Below the pieces are notes generated by a model. That model worked only from the letters and a program-made list of their open reading frames with translations. It did no database searches and had not been told where the DNA came from. DNA of 64,000 nt from NCBI GenBank assembly GCA_026874595.1, contig CM049306.1, positions 7,997,519 through 8,061,518 on the forward strand, read 5' to 3'. The stretch is from Sipunculus nudus (taxonomy: Eukaryota > Annelida > Sipuncula > Golfingiida > Sipunculidae). Below are positions 50,256 through 63,109 of the stretch, one piece after another. The position numbers and the translations under genes are program-made. Each line of letters starts with the position of its first letter. The first letter of the stretch is position 1.

Positions 50256-52145
50256 CCAGAATATGGGTAGTCGACAAGCCAGTATGTGTATCTGCAGAAA
50301 TCAGAGTGGGACGGGTGAAGTGAGGCATGGATTAAGTGGCAAGGGGAATAGAGCGTGGTGTGTTGCATATTAGCATGGATGTCTGCAGCTTAAACGTAAA
50401 TGTAGGTGGTGCCACCTGTCATAAAATCAAGAAACCTGTCCAGGATGTATACACCTGCAAAATTTCAGGTGGATAAGTCAAACCACTGCCGAGATATGAG
50501 TGATTTTATCCCTAGGCAGATCAACAGATGGGTGCTGTGCATAAGGGGTTGCAGGTGGCGCCACCAGTTTTGCCTATAATGAAGAGCTATGTGAGATCTA
50601 TACACATGCAAAATTTTGGCGCTAATCGATCAAACGGTTCCCAAGATATTAGCTTGGATGTCTGCAGAGTAAATGTGAATGTAGGTGGCGACACCTGTCA
50701 TAAAATCGAGAAAGCTGTCAAGGATGTAAAATACCTGCAAAATTTCAGGTGGATAAGTCAAACCACTGCTGAGATATGAGTGATTTTAACCTAAGGCAGA
50801 TGAACAGATGGATGCTATGCATAAATGGTTGCAAATGGCACCACCAGTTTTGCCTATGATGAAGAGCTATGTGAGATCTATACACATGCAAAATTTTGGC
50901 CTATTCAGTCAAAGGTTCCCGAGATATGAGCTTGGATGTCTGCAGAGTAAATGTGAATGTAGGTGGTGCCACCTGTCATAAAATCGAGAAACCTGTCCAT
51001 GATGTATAAACCTGCAAAATTTCAGGTGGATAAGTCAAACCACTGCTGAGATATGAACTATTTTATCCCAAGGCAGATGAACAGATGGACGCTGTGCATA
51101 AGTGGTTGCAGATGGCGCCACCAGTTATGCCTATGATGAAGAGCTATGTGAGATCTATACACATACAAACATTTTGCCCAATCAGTCAAATGGTTCCCAA
51201 GATATGAGCTTGGATGTCTGCAGAGTAAATGTGAATGTAGGTGGCGCCACCTGTCATAAATCGAGAAAGCTGTCCAGGATGTATAAACCTGCAAAATTTC
51301 AGGTGGATAAGTCAAACCACTGCTGAGATATGAGTGATATTATCCAAAGGCAGATGAACAGATGGATGCTGTGCATAAGTGGTTGCAGGTGGCGCCACCA
51401 GTTTTGCCTATGATGAAGAGCTATGTGAGATCTATACACAAGCAAAATTTTGGCCCAATCGGTCAAATGGTTCCCGAGATATGAGCTTGGATGTCTGCAG
51501 AGTAAACGTGAATGTAGGTGGCGCCACCTGTCATAAAATCGAGAAAGCTGTCAAGGATGTAAAATACCTGCAAAATTTCAAGTGGAAAAGTCAAACCACT
51601 GCTGAGATAGGAGTGATTTTAACCTAAGGCAGATGAACAGATGGACGCTGTGCATAAATGGTTGCAGATGGCACCACCAGTTTTGCCTATGATGAAGAGC
51701 TATGTGAGATCTATACACATGCAAAATTTTGGCCTAATCGGTCAAACGGTTCCTGAGATATGAGCTTGGATGTCAACAGAGTAAATGTGAATGTAGGTGG
51801 CGCCACCTGTCATAAAATCGAGAAACCTGTCCAGGATGTATAAACCTGCAAAATTTCAGGTGGATAAGTCAAACCACTGCTGAGATATGAGTAATATTAT
51901 CCAAAGGCAGATGAATAGATGGACGCTGTGCAAAATTGGTTGCAGGTGGCGCCACCATTTATAGTGTATGTTATAAAGCTATCAAAGGGCTTCATTTGTG
52001 CAAAATTGTTAGCCTGATCGGTCAAACGGTCCCCGAGATATGTGGGTTTATGTGTGGAAACAGACGCACAAATGGACACTGCGCAGCAAGGAAAGGTCAG
52101 AGGTCAACCAAAAATGAAGGCGCAGCAGTTCACATGTGACCTGAT
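50256..52145 (-). mobile_element. W-family element (copy 1), truncated at one end
   Basis: Starts like the intact W copy at 60,267 (GAATATGGGTAGTCGACAAG, then the arm GTATCTGC at 50,288-50,295), but with CCAG where that copy has CTAG. The tail 'gtgtggaaacagacgcacaaatgg' is shared, yet the terminal hairpin is lost after about 52,145. Confidence 0.7.
50400..52030. repeat. ~278-bp tandem array with two GGTGGCGCCACC palindromes per unit
   Basis: GTAGGTGGYGCCACCTGTCA recurs at 50,402, 50,681, 50,959, 51,237, 51,514 and 51,793 (steps 277-279). A second palindrome, GCAGGTGGCGCCACCAG, falls 149 bp after the first. The two halves share 'gatctatacacatgcaaaatt' and 'gagatatgag', so the unit is itself an old dimer. 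Confidence 0.9.
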
Positions 52146-52235
52146 GATAAACCCGATTCGCTTAAAATGCAAACCAAGTTTTTTTAAACAGTTGAAAGAT
52201 ATAGTTCCAATAATCTGGGAATTCTGCATCTAAAC

Positions 52236-52302
52236 ATTGTGCCCAGACGTCTAGATGCTGTGTCTAGACGTCTAGACACATCGTCTAGACACCCCCCCCC
52301 CA
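52236..52302. repeat. Cluster of TCTAGA palindromes and C run
   Basis: Four TCTAGA sites within about 50 bp, including TCTAGACGTCTAGA, followed by about 10 C. No coding sense. Confidence 0.8.
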
Positions 52303-52479
52303 TAGCCAGGTCAGTTGCCATGGTGATGTCTGGACCCCACCTGTTTGTACTGAGTGACCTCTTGACTTGGCTGCATGAAGTCAAATCTGTTTTCAAATAC
52401 AGACAGCCTTTTTCAATTGGCTACAATGCTTTTTTAAAACTGTATTTACCCAATCTATTCTTATAAAACTGGCAGAACC

Positions 52480-53090
52480 CTACCATAGAATAATTCTTGT
52501 AAAGTTTAAACCAATCAGCTGAACAGTTTCATCATAAATCAGTGTATAAGCTAGAGGAGTTTAAAATTACATTTTGGCTTGTAAAAAACACATCAATGTA
52601 GGTGGCGCCACCAATACCTCAAAATCAGATATGACATATGTGACAAACATTGGTATAAAATTTGGTCATTATAGCTCTGGCCGTTTCTGAGATTTTAATT
52701 TTAGTGTGCTTTTTTGGACAGACTAAGTTCAACCTCCTGTATCTCCGCCAAAAATCTCCGAACTGGAACCATTCAAACAATCTTGAGAGAGATTGTTCTA
52801 GGGATCATTTCTGTGAAATATTGGACAATTTGGCTGGACAGTTTCAGAGAAGAAGATTTTTAAAGGTTTTTAAGCTTTTTCTCTATAAAATCTAAATTAA
52901 TGCAGATACCCAATAATAAGCTCTAGGGCACCAAGTTTCATATGTGACGAATTCTTACATGTAATTTGGAGCTGCTAGCTCCGACAGTTTCTGACTACAG
53001 CCATGGACGGCGGAAAGCCAGCCATGGACGGCGGACGGCTGACGATGGACAGACAACGCTGCGCCATCGCATAAGCTCACAGGTTTGCTA
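52480..53090 (-). repeat. L-family copy
   Basis: Reverse L unit with GGTGGCGCCACCAATACC near 52,601 and the end GCATAAGCTCACAGGTTTGC near 53,070-53,089. Just before the end are two CCATGGACGGCGGA repeats. Confidence 0.6.
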
Positions 53091-53122
53091 AAAAATAGAA
53101 AAACATTTGTAAAATAAAGAAA

Positions 53123-53760
53123 CAAGGGACCCATGGGTCACGGCGCTCAGCTGTTATATATGATCATAAAATATGATTTGGAAGAGGAGGTAGGCAAAGG
53201 CTGGTTTTTTTAAGGTAATATAAGCTCTATTATGAGTTGATGGTGTTCAACTCAAGTAATGTAAGATTTTGATAATATCCTTGGAGACAGGGAAGAGGAT
53301 TGATGTCACTAATATTAATTACAGTTGGAAATGGTGTGCTATTATCACACAGATTTTGACATGTCCATAACACTTTACCTACATTGCAGCAGAATTATTT
53401 GGAAAGTTAAACTATTTATTAAAAATTAATAACAAAATATGTGTCCAGTATAATTTAAATTAAAAATATCAGTATCATCTGGGTTTTTTTTTTATCAAAG
53501 ATTTTTTAATAATATTATCAATTATTAATAATTATTAATAAATGATTATTAAAATAATGTTATAGAATATATTCATGAATGCATTTGTATTCAAATACTT
53601 TCATTTTTACCTGTATTCCTATCCTTATACATGAAATTATGGAGTACATATTCATATTTGCATTCAAATACATTTGCAAAGTACTGCTCCATGTCTGGTA
53701 TTTATTCAGTTTCAGCCAAACAAAGTTCTTGAGAATCCAGAATAAAACAAGGGAACCATG
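53123..53760 (-). mobile_element. E-family 3' fragments
   Basis: An E 3' end at 53,123 (CAAGGGACCCATGGGTCACG, GCGCTCAGCTG) is followed by about 600 bp of E 3' sequence, then another E-like end at 53,749 (AAGGGAACCATGGGTCACAT). No 5' hairpin, so these are truncated copies. Confidence 0.6.
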
Positions 53761-53987
53761 GGTCACATCGCTCAGCTGAGTTTTGGAAAATATTAGTAAC
53801 TGCAAAATATTTTTATATCTTTTGGTTTTCACGTATTTAATCATTTGAAAAGCTATGAGAAAATGGCCTTGCTAAAATGAAACTCTGTATATTATAGAAT
53901 AATGGACATGAACTAAACCATTTAGTGATGCACCAAGGGAAAAAATGGGCCTACGGTGTTATATAAAAGTAACATTTCATAAACAAA

Positions 53988-56240
53988 CTAGACATTTCTT
54001 GGCACCGCAGGTGCCAGAGTATCCCCAGGCATAGTAGGCCCCCCCTTTAAGAATAGACCCCATTTTTTAGCAGCATATACTGACACTTGGCATATTTATT
54101 GTTTCTTCAATCTAACCTTGACCTTTGACCTCATGACCGAGAAATTAATTCGGGTCTTGCTTTTCCAATAGGTCAAATACAAGTCAAGTTTTAAATCCAT
54201 ACATCAATAAAAGTAGGAGTTATCATCCAGAAACTAATTTTTGGACAGATGGCTCCTGTGACCTTCACCTTTGACCTTGTGACCTCAAAACTAATAGGGG
54301 TCTTCCTCTCTTGGCAGGTGAACTATATGTGCAAGATGAAAGATCTGAGATGAAATGTTTGGCTGAAAATGCATCCACAATCTTTTTAAAGATGTGTCCT
54401 GTGACCTTGACCTTTGACCTCATGACCCAAAATCAATTTGGGTCTTGCTTTCCAATGGGACATATACAAGTCAAGTTTGAAATCCATACATCAATAAAAG
54501 CAAGAATTATCATCCAGGAACTAATTTTTGGACAGATGGCGCCTGTGACCTTCACCTTTGACTTTGTGACCTCAAAACTGATAGGGGTCTTCCTCTATTG
54601 GCAGATGACTTATATGTGCTAGATGAAAGGTCTGAGATGAAATGTTTGGCTAAAAATGCATCCAATATCTTTTTAAAGATGTGTCCTGTGACCTTGACCT
54701 TTGACCCCATGACCCCAAAATCAATTGGAGTCTTGCTATTTCAATGGGACATATGTAAGTCAAGTTTGAAATCAATACATCAATAAAAGCAGGAATTATC
54801 ATCCAGAAACTAATTTTTGGACAGGTAGCTCCTGTGGCCTTGACCTTTGACCTTGTGACCCCAAAATTATATGGATCATCCACTATTGGCAAGTGAGCTA
54901 TATATTCAAGATGGAAGACCTGGGATGAAAGTTTGGCTTAAAATGCATCCACAGTATATTTTAAAATGCCAGTCCAGTGACCTGGACCTTTGACCTCATG
55001 ACCCAAAATCAATTTGGGTCTTGCTTTCCAATGGGACATATACAAGTCAAGTTTGAAATCCATACATCAATAAAAGCAAGAATTATCATCCAGGAACTAA
55101 TTTTTGGACAGATGGCGCCTGTGACCTTCACCTTTGACTTTGTGACCTCAAAACTGATAGGGGTCTTCCTCTATTGGCAGATGACTTATATGTGCTAGAT
55201 GAAAGGTCTGAGATGAAATGTTTGGCTAAAAATGCATCCAATATCTTTTTAAAGATGTGTCCTGTGACCTTGACCTTTGACCCCATGACCCCAAAATCAA
55301 TTGGAGTCTTGCTATTTCAATGGGACATATGTAAGTCAAGTTTGAAATCAATACATCAATAAAAGCAGGAATTATCATCCAGAAACTAATTTTTGGACAG
55401 GTAGCTCCTGTGGCCTTGACCTTTGACCTTGTGACCCCAAAATTATATGGATCATCCACTATTGGCAAGTGAGCTATATATTCAAGATGGAAGACCTGGG
55501 ATGAAAGTTTGGCTTAAAATGCATCCACAGTATATTTTAAAATGCCAGTCCAGTGACCTGGACCTTTGACCTCATGACCCTAGAACCTATAGGGTTCTTA
55601 GTTTAGTGGTGGGCCATACATAAGTCATGTTTGAAATCCATATGGCTATCAACACTGGAGATATCATAAGACTGATAAGAGGTGTGTGATTTTCACCATA
55701 TATGGAAATATTCAAGGTCAAGGCCACTATCATAGGAAAGGTCATGACCCTAATTTAAATAAACATCATCCCATAACCCATACCTATGTATATGCATAAT
55801 ATAAAAGAAATCTGTCCATTAGTTTTTGACTTATAATGCTCACAGTACTGTAAGGTGGCAATTTTGGGGGTATTAAACGGCACGAAAACAAGTAAAGAAT
55901 AATAGGTGGCGCCACCAATTTCTGGAACATGACAACTCTATCCATGATCTTCCATCAACTTGATTTTGGGATAAATCCATGCAAGATTTCTTGAGATATT
56001 AAAGAATTTGTGCGATTTTCCCCAAAATTTGACCTATTCAAGGTCAAGGACACTCTCCTAGTAAAGGTCATGACCTCATTTTAAATAGGCGTCGTCCTCT
56101 TACACATATCTATACATATACCAAGTTTGGTAAAGTTCCATGAAATATTTTTAGGGTTATCGCGCAAACAAGATTTATATGCGGCGGCGGCGGGACCGGT
56201 ATGAAAACATAGTATCCCCCGACTTTGTCTGGGGATACAA
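53988..56240 (-). mobile_element. D-family Helentron-like element, intact 2,253 bp
   Basis: In minus orientation the 5' end is TT plus the hairpin at 56,238-56,212 (GTATCCCC/GGGGATAC, inner GAC/GTC, 3-nt loop). The 3' end is the inverted arm CTGGGGATAC (54,027-54,018), TCT, hairpin GGCACC-TGC-GGTGCC (54,015-54,001), nine bases, CTAG, host T. The ATIR is 10 bp. Core is a 288-bp tandem array. A GCGGCGGCGGCGGGACCGG stretch lies next to the hairpin. Non-coding. Confidence 0.8.
54418..55569. repeat. 576-bp perfect-looking tandem duplication (two 288-bp units)
   Basis: 54,418-54,993 and 54,994-55,569 appear identical: the short frames at 54,598/55,174 and 54,650/55,226 translate identically, offset 576. 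Units are again rich in TGACCTTTGACCT. Confidence 0.88.
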
Positions 56241-56311
56241 TAATGCAGGGGCAGATCCAGGATTAAGGAAAAGGGGGGGTCCAACCCAGGAGGACAAATG
56301 AAAACCCTAAA

Positions 56312-58908
56312 CAAGGGACCTATGGGTCACGACGCTCAGCTGTTATATATGATAAAAAAATATTATTTAGAAATGAGGCACATGCTGGTTTTGTGTGGTA
56401 ATAAATATAAGCTGTATTATGAGTTGTTGTTGTTTAGCTTATGTATGATTTTGATAGTACCTTTGGAGACAGGGAAGAGGATTGATTTCATTTATTTTAT
56501 TAACAAATGGAGTACTACTGTCACACAGATTTTGACTTGGCCATATAACTTTTAAGCAGAACATATAATATAAGAGTTTAACTATTTATTAAAAAAATTA
56601 CAAATATTGTCCCAAATATAATTTTTATTAAAAATAATAAGAGAATCGTATGATTTTTTAAAATGAAATATAACTGATATGATTATTAAAATAATATTAA
56701 AGAATATATTCATGAATGCATTCATGAATACATTTTGAAAGTATTTGCACGAGTATTCATATACTTTCATTTTTACCTGAATTCCCATTCTTTATGCAAG
56801 AAATTTAATGGAGTACATAATCATATTCGTATTTAAATACAATTACAAAGTATTCGCAACATGTCTGGTATTTATTCAGTTTTCACCAAACAATGATGTT
56901 GAGAATCCAGAATATACAAAATTCACACATTTAAATAATGATCATAAGTACCTGGTTTTATGGCCTTTATTTATATTAAAAAATAACTGTAAAAAATTCA
57001 TTCTGGACTTATTTCACATCAATGTACACACTAGACACAGTAGGAATCTAGATTAATATTATCAACTGCATCTTTGTCTATCATTAATTTCCTTCATATA
57101 ATCCCTAATGATTAGTAATGAATAATATGATTTACTTCTTTATCATTAAAATTGAACTGAAAATGCCATTGGTGACTGCATGGTGTTATTTGGAATATGT
57201 GACATTCTACCCATCGATACAAGATTCTTATATCATCAGTAACTGCAAGTTAATTTCCTGTTATTATAAACTAACAAATTCCTTTTCTATTTTTCTTTAA
57301 TTTGTTATTAAAAACCAATAAAAATTTATTAATTTATTGTTTATTGTTATGTTGTTGGTTAAAACTACTAGATGAGTTGGGTTGGACACCTGGATCAACT
57401 GTGGCTGGCCATAAGCTGCCTGGATTCTCGCCTCAAGCGTGCATAATTTGATGAAAGGTCAACAAGGTCAACATACAGGTGACTCAAGAGGGGCTGGAGA
57501 GAGCCAAAGTCTGACAGGGTCTCATAAAAAACATTAATAAAAGCTACAATATTTGGCCAATTTCTTTAAGCTTTCTAAACTAAAAAGCTGAAATCCTTAT
57601 GTGTGCATGATATGAAAATTATATCAACAGTGCTCACGGGAAACAAACGTGCCATGGTTACAGTTGGGCAAAATTTAAGGTACTAATTTTATATTTATAC
57701 TAATAACTTATAAAATATGAAAAATTCAGAACTAATTTTGGGTATTCATTTGAATCTTGATTAAATAATGTTACATCCCTGACAAAAATATCTCTAGCTT
57801 CAGCAATGCCCTTGTTAAGGGAGTAAATATACTTTTTGATTTTTTACAAAGTGCATTATGTTTGGGCCCATAACTTAAAACAATTATGCAATACTGACAT
57901 CATTCTGGCATGTGCATAGCGAATGTATAGAAAAATATGTATATTATTTATGATTAAAGTCAGATCAGTGGTTTTGATATTAGGCAGTCTTAAAGTGTAA
58001 CAATGGGTTTTTAATGGAAAAATGAAGTTTTTCATTGATATCTCGAAGGAATTAAGTCCTAGTGACCAAATTCTTGGCATGGTAGGGGATTTTGGAGAAA
58101 TCTAACTGTATGCCAAATTTAAGGAACTTAGAGCTGAAGCTCGGGAGCTGAGCTCTAGCAAACTGCATAACACTAGCAATATGTGACATGGTGCTTGAAA
58201 ACTTGAATAAAATCTACAGTTTTTGATCAACTGGTTTCAAATTTTTTGTGTTAACAGTTGAAATGCTAACAAAAACATGCTGTGAAAATTAAATCCACAG
58301 CAGTTACAGCAAAAAAACGTGCCATGGTCAAAGTTGGGCAAAATTTAAGGTACCAATTTTTTATTTTTGCTAAAATTTTAAAAAATTTAAAAGATTTTGA
58401 TCTAATTTTGGGTATACAATTTAATTTTGATTAATAAAAGTAATATTACTGGAAAAAAAGTGCTTAGCTTTAACAAGTTTTGTGTAAAGTGATAAAATTT
58501 CTTTCCTGATTATTTACAAAATGCATTATGTTTGGGCCCATAACTTTTTTAAATTATATAATACAGACCTAATTTCTGGCTTGTACATAGGAATTATATA
58601 GAGGATTATTTATAGGAAATATGAGGAAAAACAGATGATTGGTTTTGATATTAGGCAGTCCTGAAGTGTGAATATAGGTTTTTAATAAAAAATTGAGGTT
58701 TTTCCTTAATTTCTCAAAGGAATTAAGTCGCAAAGACCCAGTTTTCGGCTTGGTAGGAGATCTTGGGGACATCTAACATTATGCTGAATTTTTGATTCCT
58801 AGGTCTTATGGTTTCAAAACGTGCCACATCTACGGACGGACGGACGGACAGACGACGGACAATGGACCACAACTATAGCTCAGATGACTTATAGTCAGCT
58901 GAGCTAAA
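56312..58908 (-). mobile_element. E-family Helentron-like element, complete 2,597 bp
   Basis: In minus orientation the 5' TT and hairpin lie at 58,906-58,876 (outer 8 bp TAGCTCAG/CTGAGCTA, mismatch, inner 5 bp, loop 3), with a GTCC microsatellite beside it (58,834-58,852). The 3' end is CAGCTGAGCGTCGTGACCC, then ATAGGTCCCTTG at 56,312. It is the best reference copy of the family; no transposase frame. Confidence 0.82.
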
Positions 58909-58911
58909 AAA

Positions 58912-59545
58912 CAAGGGACCCATGGGTCACGGCTCTCAGCTGTTATATATGATAAAAAATATGATTTTGAAATGAGGCACATGCTGGTTTTGTGTGGAAA
59001 TAAATATAAGCTGTATTATGAGTTGTTGGTGTTAAGCTTATTTATGATTTTGATAGTTTCTTTGGAGACAGGGAAGAGACTGATTTCATTTGTTTTATTA
59101 ACAAATGGAGTGTTACTGTCATACAGATTTTGACTTGGCCATATAACTGATAAGCAGCACATATAAGATAAGAGTTTAACTATTTATTAAAATTAAGTAA
59201 CAAATATTGTGCCAAATATAATTTCTATTAAAAATAATAAGAGAATCATATGATTTTTTAAATAAAATATAACTGAAATGATTATTAAAATAATATTATA
59301 GAATAAATTCATGAATGCATTCATGAATACATTTTGAAAGTATTTGCACTGGTATTCAAATACTTTCATTTTTACCTGAATTCCCATTCTTATGCAAGAA
59401 ATTTTATAATGGAGCACATATTCATATTCATATACATTTGCAAAGTATTTGCACCATGTCTGGTATTTATTCAGTTTTAGCAAAACAATGATGTTGAGAA
59501 TACAGAATATAAACAAAGGACCCATGGGTCACGACACCCAGTTTA
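58912..59545 (-). mobile_element. E-family 3' fragment next to the complete copy
   Basis: Begins CAAGGGACCCATGGGTCACG only three bases beyond the complete element and runs to a second E-like end at 59,514-59,545. The two copies are in the same orientation, head to tail. Confidence 0.6.
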
Positions 59546-59549
59546 AGTT

Positions 59550-60260
59550 CAAAATTTTTGCAAATGCAAAATATGAAAAATATTCTATTGTAATGTTTTT
59601 CATTTATATAAGCATATGAGAAGCTAAGAGGAAAGGGCCCTCCTACTTGGTTATAGTAAAGTTCTCAATATATGATTGCAAACTAATACTCTGACAAGAC
59701 TGTCATGAAGAAAAACAGTAAAAGTTTTGAGATACTGTGATGCATATGAAAAATTTACAGATGGGCAGGAAATTGGACAGAATGGTCTAATACCTTTATT
59801 TCACTTTCAAGGGAATAATGCATATAAGTTTATATATAAACCTATTTTTTTAGCATATCCACTTTTTCCATTAAGAAGTTTTTATCTGATTCATTTTTTT
59901 TTATTTACAAGTGTTATAAATTTGTAATATAAAAACTGAAAATATAAGTTAAAATATTAGAATTCTAAGTTGCAATCTCTATATATCATACTGGGTCATA
60001 TTATGCATACACATATATTTTATTATTTTTAAATCAAATGTTTAAACTGAATGTAAAAGAAAATAATGCCACAACATGGCATCTACAAAATTATCCCTTG
60101 AATCCCTATTAAAAAGTTTTGCACATTGGAGTTTTCAGTACATGCTTAATTTTATTCACCGGAATAAAATTAAAGATTCAGTAAATTTGATAAAATAAAA
60201 ACATCTTTTCAAATAAAGTATACACACTGTTGGTTGAATGAGGGACAAACAATATCATTA
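59550..60260. other. No recognised feature
   Basis: AT-rich sequence with only short chance frames. Confidence 0.5.
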
Positions 60261-60266
60261 TGCTAA

Positions 60267-61732
60267 CTAGAATACGGGTAGTCGACAAGCGAACAATGTG
60301 TATCCGCTAAAATCAGAGTGGAATGGGTGAAGTGAGGCATGGATTGACCGGCAAGGGAAAATTGAGTGTTGCATATTAGCATGGATGTCTGCAGCCAAAT
60401 TGTGTATGTAGGTTGCCCCCCATACCACAAAATCCAGAAAGCCGTCCAAGTTGTATATATATGCAAAATTTAAGGCAGATAGGTCAAACCACTACATGTA
60501 TATGAGTGATTTTAGCCCGTGGCAGACAAACAGATGGACGCTGAGCAAAAATGGTTGCAGGTGACGCCACCAGTTTTGCGTATGTTATAAAGCTCTCCAA
60601 GGGCTATATTTATGCAAAAAAAAATTTTCCTGATCGGTCAAACGGTTCCCGAGATATGAGCTTGGATGTCTGCAGCGTAAACGTGAATGTAGGTGGCGCC
60701 ACCTGTCATAAAATTAGAAAAGCTATCCAGGATGTGTACGCATGCCGAATTTCAGGTGAATTAGTCAAGTCACTGCAGAGATATGAGTGATTTTAACCCA
60801 AGGCAGACGAACAGATGGACACTGTGCAAACATGGTTGCAGGTGGTGCCACCATTTTTTGTGTATGTTATAAAGCTCTCCAAGGGCTACATTTGTGCAAA
60901 AAAATTTTCCTGATCGGTCAAACGGTTCCCGAGATATGAGCTTGGATGTCTGCAGCGTAAACGTGAATGTAGGTGGCGCCACCTGTCATAAAATCAGAAA
61001 AGCTATCCAGGATGTGTACGCATGCCGAATTTCAGGTGAATTAGTCGAGTCACTGCAGAGATATGAGTGATTTTAACCCAAGGCAGACGAACAGATGGAC
61101 ACTGTGCAAACATGGTTGCAGGTGGCGCCACCATTTTTGTGTATGTTATAAAGCTCTCCAAGGGCTACATTAGTGCAAAAAAATTTTCCTGATCAGTCAA
61201 ATGGTTCCCGAGATATGAGCTTGGATGTCTGCAGCGTAAACGTGAATGTAGGTGGCGCCACCTGTCATAAAATCAGAAAAGCTATCAGGGATGTTTACGC
61301 ATGCTGAATTTCAGGTGAATTAGTCTAGTCACTGCAGAGATATGAGTGATTTTAACCCAAAGCAGACGAACAGATGGACACTGTGCAAACATGGTTTGTA
61401 GGTGGCGCCACCATTTTTTGTGTATGTTATAAAGCTCTCCAAGGGCTACATTTGTGTAAAAAAATTTTCCTGATCGGTCAAACGGTTCCTGAGATATGTG
61501 GGTGTATGATTGGAAACAGACGCACAAACGGACGCAGAGCGCAGAGGAAAGGTCAGAGGTCAAAACAAAATTGGGGTGCAGCAGTTCACATGTGACCCAT
61601 ACATAATCCCGGGTTTCGTAAAATTCCGCCCAGTGGTTACGGAGGAGTTCTCCGGACACCTACGCCGCGGCGGCGGCAGCGGCGTGCAGCTGAAAACATA
61701 GTATCCGCAAAACTCTGTTTTGGCGGATACAA
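60267..61732 (-). mobile_element. W-family Helentron-like element, intact 1,466 bp
   Basis: In minus orientation the 5' end is TT plus the hairpin at 61,730-61,701 (outer GTATCCGC/GCGGATAC 8 bp, bulge, inner AAAAC/GTTTT 5 bp, loop 3). The 3' end has the inverted arm GCGGATAC (60,307-60,300), a GTCGAC stretch and CTAG at 60,270-60,267, then host T. The core has about four ~280-bp units (60,409, 60,689, 60,969, 61,248). The host is A on one side and T on the other. Confidence 0.8.
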
Positions 61733-62099
61733 TTACAATCTCAGCTATAATTAATTACTGGAATTAATAGTCAATTTCTCACCTGGTGAAGTTTTACTCT
61801 TCTAAAGTGAAGCATTACTTATCTGATGAACACCCACACTTTCATAGCAATACATCACTTTGAGGACACAATTAAATGTGCACTTTAATCATTGTAACCC
61901 TGATGGCACAATACAAAATCTAAAATAAAGCATGTCCAAGAATAAAATAAAATACAGAAAATTATAACATTCATCTAGTTTATGCACCAGCTGGGGGGGT
62001 GAGTGCAGGGCAGAGGGGATGCCTGCTAGTAGTGGCCAAGCTGGGCCAAGGCAAGCTGCCTGGGGTGGGTTACATAATGCAAGTGAAGGCTGTACTACT

Positions 62100-62800
62100 A
62101 GGTGGGCCAGATGTAAACAACACCTGACATGGTGTATGAAAACTTGAATATAAGCTACTCTTTTCAAACAATTACTTTGAAATTTCAGATTTTTAAATAT
62201 TAAATCCTTATGTTTATATGCTGTGAAAATTAAATCAACAGTGCTAACAGGGAAAAAATGTGCCACTGCCAAAGTTGGACAAAATTTAAGGAATTGATTT
62301 TTTATTTATGCTAATAACTTGAAAAAATTGCAAAATTCAGATCTAATTTTGGGTAAACAATTGAATCTTGATTAAATAAAGTTATATAATCTGAAAAAAA
62401 GCTTCCAGCTTCAGCAATTCTCATGTTAAATGAGCAAATTTATTTCTTGATTTTTAAATAATTGCATTATATTTGGGCCTATAACTTCAAAATAATACCC
62501 AATACTGACCTAATTTTTGGTATGTGCACAGAAAATGTATGGAAAAATATGAATACTAAATATAATCAAAAACAGATCAGTGGTTTTGATATTAGGCAGC
62601 CTTGAAGTGTAACAATGGCTTTTTTATGGAAAACGGAGGTTTTTTCTTAATATCTCGAAGGAACGAAGTTCTAATGACCCAATTTTCGGTATGGTAGGAG
62701 ATTTAGGGACATCTAATGGTATGCAGAATTTTGGATTCGTAAGTCCAATGGTTTTAAAACGTGCCCTGTTAACGGCCGGACGACAGACAAAGGACCAGGG
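62100..62800 (-). repeat. Diverged E-family fragment
   Basis: Contains 'ctgtgaaaattaaatcaacagtgc', 'gggcctataacttc', 'atggtaggagatttagggacatctaa' and 'aaaacgtgccc', in the same order as E. A short GGACGACAGAC remains, but no hairpin follows. Confidence 0.6.
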
Positions 62801-63109
62801 GGTCCAGGCGGCAAAATTTTGTCCGAAGCCCTTTAGAAAACGTTGTTTCTGATGAAAAAAGGAGGGGTCTGGATCCGCTTCCGTAATGTGTGAAGGTAAT
62901 TAAGTTTTCAAAAGTTAAATATAAGGCCATATGAGTCAAAAATTAATCCCACAAAGTTTGACCAATATTCCTAATTTTAATACTAAGTTATCAGTGTTAT
63001 TCACACCTAGGCCCCGCCAACTTTAAGAGATATGAATGAAATGCTAAAAAGTATTTATATCTTCTTAAATCTTGTCAGTTAGCACTTACATTAGATCATA
63101 ATATTTTAT

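Noticed and set aside
50400-52030. CRISPR-like array
   Set aside because: Units are nearly identical over their full ~280 bp with no variable spacers, and the sequence is eukaryotic.
54311-55468. Repeated open frames of 60-103 aa in the D array
   Set aside because: Identical translations come from the identical DNA duplication; other D units break the frames, so there is no sign of protein-level constraint.
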